This document shows, piece by piece, positions 7,585 through 14,255 of a stretch of DNA of 22,287 nt (position 1 is its first letter; each line of letters starts with the position of its first letter). Under the pieces are notes generated by a model. That model worked only from the letters and a program-made list of their open reading frames with translations. It did not search any database and was not told where the DNA came from. Source of the stretch: an uncultured Bacillota bacterium (GTDB lineage Bacteria; Bacillota_I; Bacilli_A; RFN20; CAG-449). The position numbers were made by a program, and so were the translations under genes. Location: contig CAJKZK010000013.1 of the NCBI GenBank assembly GCA_905204225.1, forward strand, positions 1 to 22,287. Direction: 5' to 3'.

Positions 7585-8709
7585 TTATTTTTCTTCTGCT
7601 TTAGGAGCAAATTCTGAAACGTATGTTACTTTGATAGTATCTGCTTTAGGTGCAGCAGTTGTGCTATCAGAAATAGTATATGTTCCATCTTTAATTTTAT
7701 TTAATAATTCTTCATAATTTGCTTTTGTAAATGTTTTAAAGCCCCAAGAAGCATCAGCTGTAGGAAGACCAACATAATCTTTTGCTTCAACATTTCCTAA
7801 TTTAGCATTTAATCCTAAATTAAAGACTTTACCACCAATATCTTCCCAAGTATTTGCTGAATAAATTTCAAGAGCAGATTGAACTGAATTTCTTAAACCT
7901 TTAAATGCAGAAGTGATAACTCTATCTTTGTCAACTGAATGTTGATCAACGTCAACACCAATCCATTTTCTTGAAGTATTGTTTTCACAAGCTTCTTGTA
8001 CTGATTGATAAACTTTTCCTCCACAAGCAAAGATTACTTCTGTGCCTGCAGCATACCAACCTTTAGCTTTAGCAGTTGCATCATCTGTTTTTTGGAATGC
8101 ACCAGCATAATAATATTGTAATTCTGCATCTGTTAATTTCATTTCTTTAGCTGCTTGTTCAGCACCTTGAATATATCCTGATCCGAATCTTTGAACAGCT
8201 GGAACTGCCATACCACCTACGAAACCTAATTTTTTATATCCATCTTTAACTGCAGCATAACCAGCAGCAAAACCAGAAATTTGTTCTTGATATATAATAC
8301 TTACAACGTTATTACTTGTTTTATGGTTATAATCACCATTATGTGGTGTTCCATCAAGTAAAACAAATTTTACATCTGGATATTTATCTTGAACATTGAA
8401 AATAGCTTGTTCAAATAAATAACCTGGGCAAACAACGATTTTTGCACCTTTTTTAATAGCTTGTTCAATTGACTTAATTCTTGCATCAGTTGAATCAGCT
8501 GTTGGTCTATAATAGCTGTATGATAATTTCTTTTCTTCAGCATAATCTTTTAAAGCTTCCCATGATGTTTGGTTGAAAGATTCATCATCAATATCACCGA
8601 CATCAGTAACTAAAGCTAATTCATAAGTTTTTGCTTCACAACTAGTTAAAGCAAAAAGTGATCCAGCTACTGCAGTTGCAGTTAATAAAGTTGTTAATAA
8701 TTTTTTCAT
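7585..8709 (-). CDS. nupN: BMP family nucleoside-binding lipoprotein (PnrA/NupN-like)
   Basis: This is the extracellular substrate-binding lipoprotein of the importer. It has a signal peptide with lipobox LTSC (Cys24 is the lipidated residue). The mature N-terminus ELALVTDVGDIDDESFNQTSW is the hallmark of the BMP/PnrA family and matches the purine nucleoside receptor PnrA closely. Other conserved parts are VVCPGYLFEQAI, the KFVLLDGTP strand, GFAAGYAA, KLGFVGGMAVPAVQRFGSGYIQGA, and CGGKVYQSV followed by WIGVDVDQHS. Length (374 residues) is slightly long because of a C-terminal tail of about 30 residues. The Shine-Dalgarno GGGAG lies upstream of the ATG. It is first in the operon, behind a structured leader. 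Substrate is inferred as purine nucleosides from family; other nucleosides are possible. Confidence 0.92.
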   Translation of the reverse strand: MKKLLTTLLTATAVAGSLFALTSCEAKTYELALVTDVGDIDDESFNQTSWEALKDYAEEKKLSYSYYRPTADSTDARIKSIEQAIKKGAKIVVCPGYLFEQAIFNVQDKYPDVKFVLLDGTPHNGDYNHKTSNNVVSIIYQEQISGFAAGYAAVKDGYKKLGFVGGMAVPAVQRFGSGYIQGAEQAAKEMKLTDAELQYYYAGAFQKTDDATAKAKGWYAAGTEVIFACGGKVYQSVQEACENNTSRKWIGVDVDQHSVDKDRVITSAFKGLRNSVQSALEIYSANTWEDIGGKVFNLGLNAKLGNVEAKDYVGLPTADASWGFKTFTKANYEELLNKIKDGTYTISDSTTAAPKADTIKVTYVSEFAPKAEEK

Positions 8710-8750
8710 TTCCTAATCTCCCTTTTTAAAAATTATTTAGCGTAAATATT

Positions 8751-8783
8751 AAAAAAAAAGATAGATGTGTTGTATTCTATCTT
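8751..8783 (-). terminator. Leader (attenuator) terminator upstream of nupN
   Basis: On the minus strand an 8-bp stem AAGATAGA / TCTATCTT with a 10-base loop runs directly into a further seven or more T residues. It lies 42 bases before the lipoprotein start codon, so it is not an end-of-gene terminator but a leader terminator that must be read through for expression. Confidence 0.82.
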
Positions 8784-8880
8784 AATAATTAAACATAGTT
8801 GCAATTTGCATAGCTTTACTTATTAAGTAGAAGACGTAAACCACAGATGGATTTACTATGCATGCACTCCTCTTCTATAT
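8784..8880 (-). ncRNA. Candidate structured leader RNA (riboswitch-like aptamer, class not recognised)
   Basis: On the minus strand the leader folds as a compact three-way junction. P1 pairs 8856-8862 with 8807-8813 (TGCATAG/CTATGCA). P2 is 8836-8856 (GTAAA, bulged T, CCA, loop TCTG, TGGTTTAC). P3 is 8814-8833 (CTT, bulged C, TACTT, loop AAT, AAGTA, AAG). P1 can extend by a further TGCA/TGCA. The 5' strand of P3 (8820-8832) can instead pair with 8775-8788, which includes the 5' arm of the leader terminator: 13 base pairs with one bulged A. Folding of P3 and antitermination are therefore mutually exclusive, the logic of an OFF-type riboswitch. It lacks the purine riboswitch loops (GATATGG, CCGTAAA), although a weak TCTTCTAC/CTATG resemblance to its junction is present. 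The pairing is seen; ligand and function are inferred. Confidence 0.6.
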
Positions 8881-8903
8881 TTACAATTAATTAATAACAT
8901 GAA

Positions 8904-8931
8904 AATATAAAAAATGCTAGATTATTTACAA
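8904..8931 (-). promoter_or_regulatory. Candidate promoter for the nucleoside transporter operon
   Basis: On the minus strand TTGTAA (complement of 8926-8931), 16 bases, then TATATT (complement of 8904-8909). Transcription would start near 8897 and include the whole structured leader. The region is very AT-rich, so other hexamers are possible. Confidence 0.4.
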
Positions 8932-9087
8932 TTTTTTTCTAATAAATCTCATTTATGTATCATTTTTTTTAATTATGATTCTTATTATAAGCTTTTGAAT
9001 TAAAATTGTTATATTTATAAATATAAAAAAATTGTTGTATTGCTAAAAAAAATTTTTTCAATTATCATATTTTTTGAGGAAGAAAAC

Positions 9088-9798
9088 ATGATTAATATTG
9101 CTATAGTTGAAGATAATGATAATGATTATAATGATTTAGATAATTGTTTAAAACAATATCAAAAAGAAAACAATTTAGAATTTTCTATTGTAAGATTTAA
9201 CAATGCTGAATCGTTTTTAGCTAAATATGATTATTCATTTAATATTATATTTATGGATATTTTATTAGATACAATTAATGGATTAGAAGCTTGTAAAAAA
9301 TTAAGAGAAAAAGATCATAATGTAATTATTGTATTTGTTACTAATATGTCAAATTTAGCTGTTGAAGGTTATAAAGTTAATGCTTCTGATTTTATTGTAA
9401 AACCTATATCTTATTGGAATTTTACTTTAGCTTTAAAAAGAATTTTACCTTCAATTATTGAAAACGAAAAGAAAAAATTTGTTGTAAATGATGGTGATAA
9501 AAAAGTATGTATTTCAATTTTTGATGTATTATATATTTCTGTTAATGATCATGTTTTAAATTTTATTACTAAAAATAATACTTATTTGTTAAATGGATCA
9601 TTAAAAGATATGCAAAATAAATTATTTAATTGTGGTTTTTGTTTAAGTGATAGTTCATATTTAATAAATTTAAGATATGTTAAATCAATAAAGAAAGATA
9701 TGGTTGTACTAACTAATGATATGCAAATACCATTATCAAGAAGAAAAAAGAAAGATTTTTTAATTTGTTTAAATAATTTTATTGGAGAAAAATTATGA
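9088..9798 (+). CDS. LytTR-family response regulator (AgrA/ComE-like)
   Basis: This is a transcription factor activated by phosphorylation. The receiver domain covers about residues 1-120, with acidic pocket E8/D9, phospho-acceptor D57 (IIFMDILL), conserved T86 and K105 (DFIVKP). A LytTR DNA-binding domain follows (about 130-232), with the typical segments VLYISVNDHVLNFIT, SLKDMQNKL, SDSSYLINLRYVKSI and the final IPLSRRKKKDF. The start is 9088 (GAGGAAG upstream, and the receiver begins MINIAIVEDN); an ATG at 9040 would add 16 residues before the domain. The stop TGA overlaps the kinase ATG (ATGA), so the two are translationally coupled. Its likely target is the operon starting at 11235, which has paired direct repeats 21 bp apart upstream of the promoter. 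Self-regulation is not evident. Confidence 0.9.
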   Translation: MINIAIVEDNDNDYNDLDNCLKQYQKENNLEFSIVRFNNAESFLAKYDYSFNIIFMDILLDTINGLEACKKLREKDHNVIIVFVTNMSNLAVEGYKVNASDFIVKPISYWNFTLALKRILPSIIENEKKKFVVNDGDKKVCISIFDVLYISVNDHVLNFITKNNTYLLNGSLKDMQNKLFNCGFCLSDSSYLINLRYVKSIKKDMVVLTNDMQIPLSRRKKKDFLICLNNFIGEKL

Positions 9799-11120
9799 TA
9801 TATCCAATGTCAAGAATTTTATTTTATCGTCCAATATTTATAATAATGTTAATAATTTCAATTTCTATGTTTGGTGTAAAATTGAAAAAGAAAAATCCTT
9901 TCATTTTAAGATATATTATTTCAATTTTATTATGCTTAGAGATTTCTTTTGTTTTTCCATTATTTTCTGATAATGCATTTTATATTTCTTCAATGTTTTT
10001 TATTTTTTGGATTGTTGTTTATTTAATGATGATATTTTGCTTACAAGAAAATAAAAAGAATTTATTATTTATTTCTATTATTGGTTATACAACAGAACAT
10101 ATCGCTTATGAATTATATTTATTTATTGTTACTATTTTTGGTATTGTAAATGGAGAAAATGGGATTTATTCATTTCAAAATAAATTTTTATTTATAAATT
10201 ATCAAGATGCAATTTGTTATTTTGCAAGTTATCTATTTATTTATTTTTTTGCATATTTATTCTTTGCAAGAAAGATTAAAGGAAATGAAGGAATAAGAAT
10301 TAATAACCCATTATTTTTAATTATTGGAATAATTTTTATTTTTATTGATATATCATTAAATGCTTTTGTTGATAATTATTCAAAAGCTAATTTTGATAAA
10401 ACATATATTTGTACAATAGCGATAATTAATATTTTATTATGTATAATGTTTGAATTTTTTGCTTTTGAAACTTCTACTAGACAAGAATTAAGAAAAAATT
10501 TAGATGTTATAAGTCAAATGAAATATAATGAAGAAAAGCAATATGAATTAAGTAAAGAAAATATAGCGTTAATTAATCAAAAATGTCATGATTTAAAATA
10601 TTTTATTAGAAATTATGGTAATAACCAAACTTTAAATCCTCAAGTGATTGAAGAAATATCACAATCTATAGAAATTTTTGATTCTAATATTAAAACAGGT
10701 AATAATGCTTTAGATATTATTTTTACAGAAAAATCTTTGTTATGTTATAAAAATAATATTCGTTTTACATGTATTGCTGATGGTAAGTTATTATCTTTTA
10801 TGGATGATGTTGATGCTTATTCATTATTTGGTAATTTAGTAGATAACTCTATAGAAGCACTTAAAGATGAAGAACAAAAAAGAGTTATAAGTTTAATTAT
10901 TAAAGGACAAGGAGATTTTGTTTCTATTTCAATACAAAATTTCTTTTCAAAACAATTACATTTTGAAAACGGGTTACCAATTACTACAAAAAAAGATAAA
11001 AAATATCATGGATATGGTATGCAGTCAATAAAAATGATTTGTGAAAAATATAATGGCACTTTATCTATTAATACTAATGATAATATTTTCTCAGTTAATA
11101 TTTTATTTTTAAAACAATAA
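9795..11120 (+). CDS. AgrC-like sensor histidine kinase (GHKL ATPase, multi-pass membrane)
   Basis: This is the membrane sensor partner of the preceding regulator. The first 225 residues hold about six or seven hydrophobic helices with no large external domain, as in AgrC/ComD peptide-sensing kinases. A linker helix follows, then the phospho-acceptor box INQKCHDLKYF (H265), the N box SLFGNLVDNSIEAL (N347, D350, N351) and the G box HGYGMQSI (residues 405-412) of a GHKL ATPase. The order HDLK and the short kinase core are typical of the HPK10 group. It overlaps the regulator by four bases. No agrB- or agrD-like gene is adjacent, so the signal is unknown: a peptide, a membrane change or a glycan-derived cue are all possible. 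Family confidence is high, stimulus confidence low. Confidence 0.88.
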   Translation: MIYPMSRILFYRPIFIIMLIISISMFGVKLKKKNPFILRYIISILLCLEISFVFPLFSDNAFYISSMFFIFWIVVYLMMIFCLQENKKNLLFISIIGYTTEHIAYELYLFIVTIFGIVNGENGIYSFQNKFLFINYQDAICYFASYLFIYFFAYLFFARKIKGNEGIRINNPLFLIIGIIFIFIDISLNAFVDNYSKANFDKTYICTIAIINILLCIMFEFFAFETSTRQELRKNLDVISQMKYNEEKQYELSKENIALINQKCHDLKYFIRNYGNNQTLNPQVIEEISQSIEIFDSNIKTGNNALDIIFTEKSLLCYKNNIRFTCIADGKLLSFMDDVDAYSLFGNLVDNSIEALKDEEQKRVISLIIKGQGDFVSISIQNFFSKQLHFENGLPITTKKDKKYHGYGMQSIKMICEKYNGTLSINTNDNIFSVNILFLKQ

Positions 11121-11150
11121 CCACTTTAGTTGTTTAAATGACCACTTTCG
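11116..11150 (+). promoter_or_regulatory. Paired direct repeats, candidate LytTR regulator binding site
   Basis: Two 14-bp copies, AATAACCACTTTAG (11116-11129) and AATGACCACTTTCG (11137-11150), differ at two positions and start exactly 21 bp apart, two helical turns. LytTR regulators such as AgrA and PlnC bind pairs of about 9-bp direct repeats at this spacing. The second copy ends 9 bp before the -35 hexamer, a normal place for an activator. The first overlaps the kinase stop codon. Confidence 0.68.
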
Positions 11151-11159
11151 AAAACCAAA

Positions 11160-11188
11160 TTGAAACCCCTTTCAAAATAAATGATAAT
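11160..11188 (+). promoter_or_regulatory. Strong promoter of the surface carbohydrate operon
   Basis: TTGAAA (11160-11165), a 17-base spacer, and GATAAT (11183-11188). The -35 hexamer is also the left half of a perfect inverted repeat TTGAAA-CCCC-TTTCAA (11160-11175), which could be an operator. The predicted transcription start is near 11195. Confidence 0.75.
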
Positions 11189-11194
11189 CAAATT

Positions 11195-11219
11195 ACATAA
11201 AAAGTCATCTTTTTTATGT
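11195..11219 (+). promoter_or_regulatory. Hairpin at the predicted 5' end of the operon mRNA
   Basis: ACATAAAAAG (11195-11204), loop TCAT, CTTTTTTATGT (11209-11219) pair with one bulge. It begins at the predicted transcription start and ends five bases before the AGGAGG ribosome site. Such 5'-terminal stems often stabilise mRNA and leave the ribosome site open; here that role is inferred only. Confidence 0.5.
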
Positions 11220-11234
11220 TATCAGGAGGAAATG

Positions 11235-14200
11235 ATGAAACATATAAAAAAATTGTTAGCTGTTTCTATACTTGCTTTATGTAGTGTAAACTATAGTATA
11301 GTAAACGCTAGTGAACATGATCATTCATTTGAAGGTCATAGATGTTCATGTGGAGCTTATTCTTTCGAAGCTGAAGATGGTCTAATTGGTGGAACATGTT
11401 CAGATAGTGAACAAGGATTTGTTTTAGAAAGAAATTCAAGTAATTCTCGACCAACTAGTGAAGGAAAATGTGTTGGTAATTGGTCAATTAATGGAAATAG
11501 TATTACTTGGAAATTTGCTTTAAATAAAGCTTCTACTTCATTGATGCATTTATTTTATGCTCCAGGAAGTGAAAGTGCTGTTGAAAGTAATAATGCTTTT
11601 AGTCTTAAAGTAAATGGAAAAGATATTTCTTTTTCTACTAAACAAACTGCTCCTAGACCACAAGATCATTGGTATGAATGGAGTGAACTTATAACTAATG
11701 AAACTAATTTTGTTCAAGGAAATAATATTATTGTTTTACAAAATATTGGTTATTCAGCAAATATTGATAATTTGGTTGTTGATTTTTCTAGTGATGTAAA
11801 TATTTCAAGTTATGAAGAAGTAACTACTAAAGATTATAAAGTTGAAGCAGAAAGTTGTGATGCTATAGTAGGAACACCAACTTATGATAATCCATCATTA
11901 ATTTGTTCTAATTCTTCTTGTTCTGGTGGAGGATTAATTGGTAACTGGGGTAATGGTGATGATTTAGCAACATGGTATGTTAATTCAAGTGAAGAAGTTT
12001 TAGATGCAAAAATAACTTTTTATGTAGTAGCAATTAGTGGTCAAATTAATCCAAATGATGCTTTGATTGTAAGAGTAAACGGACAAAGATTAACCGCTAA
12101 AGATAGTGTAATGCCATCTTTTGATGGTTCTAGTTGGCACGATTATAAACCTCTTGTTTTTAATTCAACTACTTTAATAAAAGGTAAAAATAAAATTGAA
12201 TTAGAAGCAAATAGTAATTATGCAATGAATATCGATTATTTTGTAATTAACACTCCAAATAATATTACTTTATCTCGAGGAGAATTAGTTCATACTCATG
12301 CTTATGTTGATAATAGATGTTCATGTGGAGCATATTCTTTTGAAGCAGAAAATGGCGAAATTACAGGAATATGTACTGATAATAATGATGGATTTGTTCT
12401 TGAAAGAAATTCAAGTAATTCTCGTCCTACTAGTGGTGGTAAATGTGTTGGTAACTGGTCTAATAAAGGAAACAAAATTATTTGGAAATTTTCTTTAGAT
12501 AAAGAAACAAAAGCTTCTATGAATTTATATTATGCTCCAGGAATGGATGGTGCAAAAAATATTACTGAAGCATTAAGCTTAAAATTAAATGATCAAGAAG
12601 TGTCTTATAAAACAACTTCAACTATTAACATGCCACAAGATCATTGGTATGAATGGACTTGTATTGAAATTAATGAAACAACTTTTAATAAAGGAAATAA
12701 TGTCTTAGTTTTAGAAAATTTAGGTTATTCAGCAAATATTGATAATTTAGAAGTATTTTTTGATGAAACAGTTAATGTCTCTAGTTATATAGAATCAACT
12801 GAAAAAGGTGTAACATATAAATTTGAAGCAGAAGATGGAACTTTAGCAGGAACCCCTAGAAATAATGAATCAACATTTATTGTTCAAAATGAAAAATGTT
12901 CTAATGGTAAATGTGTTGGTAATTTTGGAGATGGTGATAATCAAGTATTTTGGTATTTAGATGCTGATAAAGATGTAACAAAAGCAACTATTAAATTTTA
13001 TGTAGCAGCTTTTGGTCCAGCAGTAGTAAGTAATAGCCCTAATGATGCAATGTGGGTAGAAGTAAATGAAGAAAGAATCTTTTCAAATGAACCATCTATG
13101 CCTTCTTTTGATGGAGATTATTATAAATTTCAAGCAGTAACAATGAATGATGTTTCTTTGAAAAAAGGTAGTAACACTATTAAATTAGAAGGAAATAATT
13201 ATTATGGACTTAATATAGATTATATGGAAGTTGTTGTCTATAATAATGAAGTTTTAAAAGCTACTAATAAACCTGATACTCCTATTATTAGTGATGAACA
13301 CGTTTTTGTTAATGGAATATGTAGTGATTGTGGAGCTTATTCTTTTGAAGCAGAAGATGCTGAAATTAATGGTGAATGTTCTGATCCAAACGAAGGATTT
13401 ATTCTTGAAAGAGAGTCTACAAATAGTAGACCAACTAGTGAAGGAAAATGTGTTTGTAATTTTTCTAATATAGGCAATTCATTAACTTGGAATTTCTCTT
13501 CCAATAAAGATAATAAAAACATTAAATTATCTCTTTGGGTTGCTCCATGTGGAGGAGCGGGGATGATTAGTGATATTATAGAAATGACTTTAAATGGAAA
13601 AGCTTTAACTTTTGATCAAACAACTTTCCCTGGATTCCCTGGTGGAGATAGTTGGTATAGTTGGAGAGAATTGACTATTTCTAATGTTGATATTTTATCT
13701 GGTGAAAATGAGATTGTATTTACTAATAAAAATGGGGCTCCATTCAATATTGATAATTTGGTTATTGGTGTTGATAAAGAAACTACATTAACTAGAGTTC
13801 TTAAAGATAAAATTGCTCCTACTATTAGTGTTATTGAGGTTTTAACAAATAATCCAAAAGCTAATGAAAAAGTTGAATTTAATTTTGATTATGAAGATAA
13901 CAAAACTAGTAAAGATAATTTAATTGTTAATATATCTGTATTTTATAAATATGGTGTAGCTGGACAAAAAAGAATTGAAGTAAATAATAATTCTTTTATT
14001 CCTCTAGAAGCAGGTGAATATACAATAATTGTTACTGTTAGTGATGAAGAAAATAATGTTGCAGAAAGAACTAGAATATTAAACGTAATAAAAAATGATA
14101 TAAAACCTAATGAAGATGTAACTCCAGATGAACCAAGTAAAGGTCTTTCTAATACTGCTATTGCAAGTATAACTTTAGGTTCGGTTTGTATAGTTGTTAT

Positions 14201-14252
14201 TGGTCTTGGTGTTTATGTATTTATAAAATACAAATTAAGAATGAGAGGGTAA
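11235..14252 (+). CDS. Membrane-anchored surface protein with five carbohydrate-binding-like modules
   Basis: The start at 11235 is preferred over 11232 because AGGAGG is 5 bases away instead of 2. The 1005-residue product has a signal peptide (cleavage likely at VNA-SE, residue 25), five beta-sandwich modules at about residues 40-190, 200-345, 366-515, 528-675 and 701-850, an Ig-like or cadherin-like domain (about 860-960), and a C-terminal membrane helix (about 970-992) ending in KYKLRMRG. Each module starts with Y-x-F/V-EAE and ends with N-I-D-N/Y, the pattern of CBM6/CBM35-type carbohydrate-binding modules. They alternate in two kinds, A-B-A-B-A. Each A module is preceded by H-x(8 or so)-C-x-CG or C-x-x-CG. 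No catalytic motif was seen, so it probably binds glycans at the surface. First gene of the operon; gh3 starts 3 bases later. Family assignment of the modules is by eye. Confidence 0.72.
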   Translation: MKHIKKLLAVSILALCSVNYSIVNASEHDHSFEGHRCSCGAYSFEAEDGLIGGTCSDSEQGFVLERNSSNSRPTSEGKCVGNWSINGNSITWKFALNKASTSLMHLFYAPGSESAVESNNAFSLKVNGKDISFSTKQTAPRPQDHWYEWSELITNETNFVQGNNIIVLQNIGYSANIDNLVVDFSSDVNISSYEEVTTKDYKVEAESCDAIVGTPTYDNPSLICSNSSCSGGGLIGNWGNGDDLATWYVNSSEEVLDAKITFYVVAISGQINPNDALIVRVNGQRLTAKDSVMPSFDGSSWHDYKPLVFNSTTLIKGKNKIELEANSNYAMNIDYFVINTPNNITLSRGELVHTHAYVDNRCSCGAYSFEAENGEITGICTDNNDGFVLERNSSNSRPTSGGKCVGNWSNKGNKIIWKFSLDKETKASMNLYYAPGMDGAKNITEALSLKLNDQEVSYKTTSTINMPQDHWYEWTCIEINETTFNKGNNVLVLENLGYSANIDNLEVFFDETVNVSSYIESTEKGVTYKFEAEDGTLAGTPRNNESTFIVQNEKCSNGKCVGNFGDGDNQVFWYLDADKDVTKATIKFYVAAFGPAVVSNSPNDAMWVEVNEERIFSNEPSMPSFDGDYYKFQAVTMNDVSLKKGSNTIKLEGNNYYGLNIDYMEVVVYNNEVLKATNKPDTPIISDEHVFVNGICSDCGAYSFEAEDAEINGECSDPNEGFILERESTNSRPTSEGKCVCNFSNIGNSLTWNFSSNKDNKNIKLSLWVAPCGGAGMISDIIEMTLNGKALTFDQTTFPGFPGGDSWYSWRELTISNVDILSGENEIVFTNKNGAPFNIDNLVIGVDKETTLTRVLKDKIAPTISVIEVLTNNPKANEKVEFNFDYEDNKTSKDNLIVNISVFYKYGVAGQKRIEVNNNSFIPLEAGEYTIIVTVSDEENNVAERTRILNVIKNDIKPNEDVTPDEPSKGLSNTAIASITLGSVCIVVIGLGVYVFIKYKLRMRG
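11341..13480 (+). repeat. Internal tandem duplication of a two-module unit in the surface protein gene
   Basis: The block around TGGAGC(T/A)TATTCTTT occurs at 11351, 12326 and 13331, so the first spacing is 975 bases (325 codons) and the second 1005. Copies one and two share long near-identical runs at the DNA level, including the RNSSNSRPTS-coding segment and QDHWYEW. Copy three is more diverged. This suggests relatively recent duplication of an A-B module pair. Confidence 0.75.
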
Positions 14253-14255
14253 TAT

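Larger units (their letters stand above)
8710..9087. other. Divergent intergenic region between nupN and the two-component genes
   Basis: This 378-base gap holds the leader RNA, attenuator terminator and promoter of the transporter operon on the minus strand (described separately). On the plus strand, the AT-rich half from about 8935 to 9087 must contain the promoter for the response regulator. TTGAAT at 8995-9000 followed by TAAATA at 9018 (17-base spacing) or TATAAA at 9016 (15) is possible, but no choice is compelling. No convincing small gene was seen here, and no copy of the 14-bp repeat found upstream of the surface operon. Confidence 0.6.

Noticed and set aside
8784..8880. Assignment of the leader as a classical purine riboswitch
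   Set aside because: TCTTCTAC and CTATG recall its junction, but the two kissing-loop sequences and a P3 of the right length are missing; the paired elements found here define a different layout.
8784..8880. Lysine riboswitch, preQ1, SAM or T-box identity for the leader
   Set aside because: AGAGG followed by GTGC resembles the start of a lysine riboswitch, but the region is far too short and the rest of that motif, and the cores of the other classes, are absent.
11165..11172. ACCCCTTT as a third copy of the regulator repeat
   Set aside because: Only the 8-base core is similar, and the offset is 24 bp instead of 21; mentioned only as a possibility.
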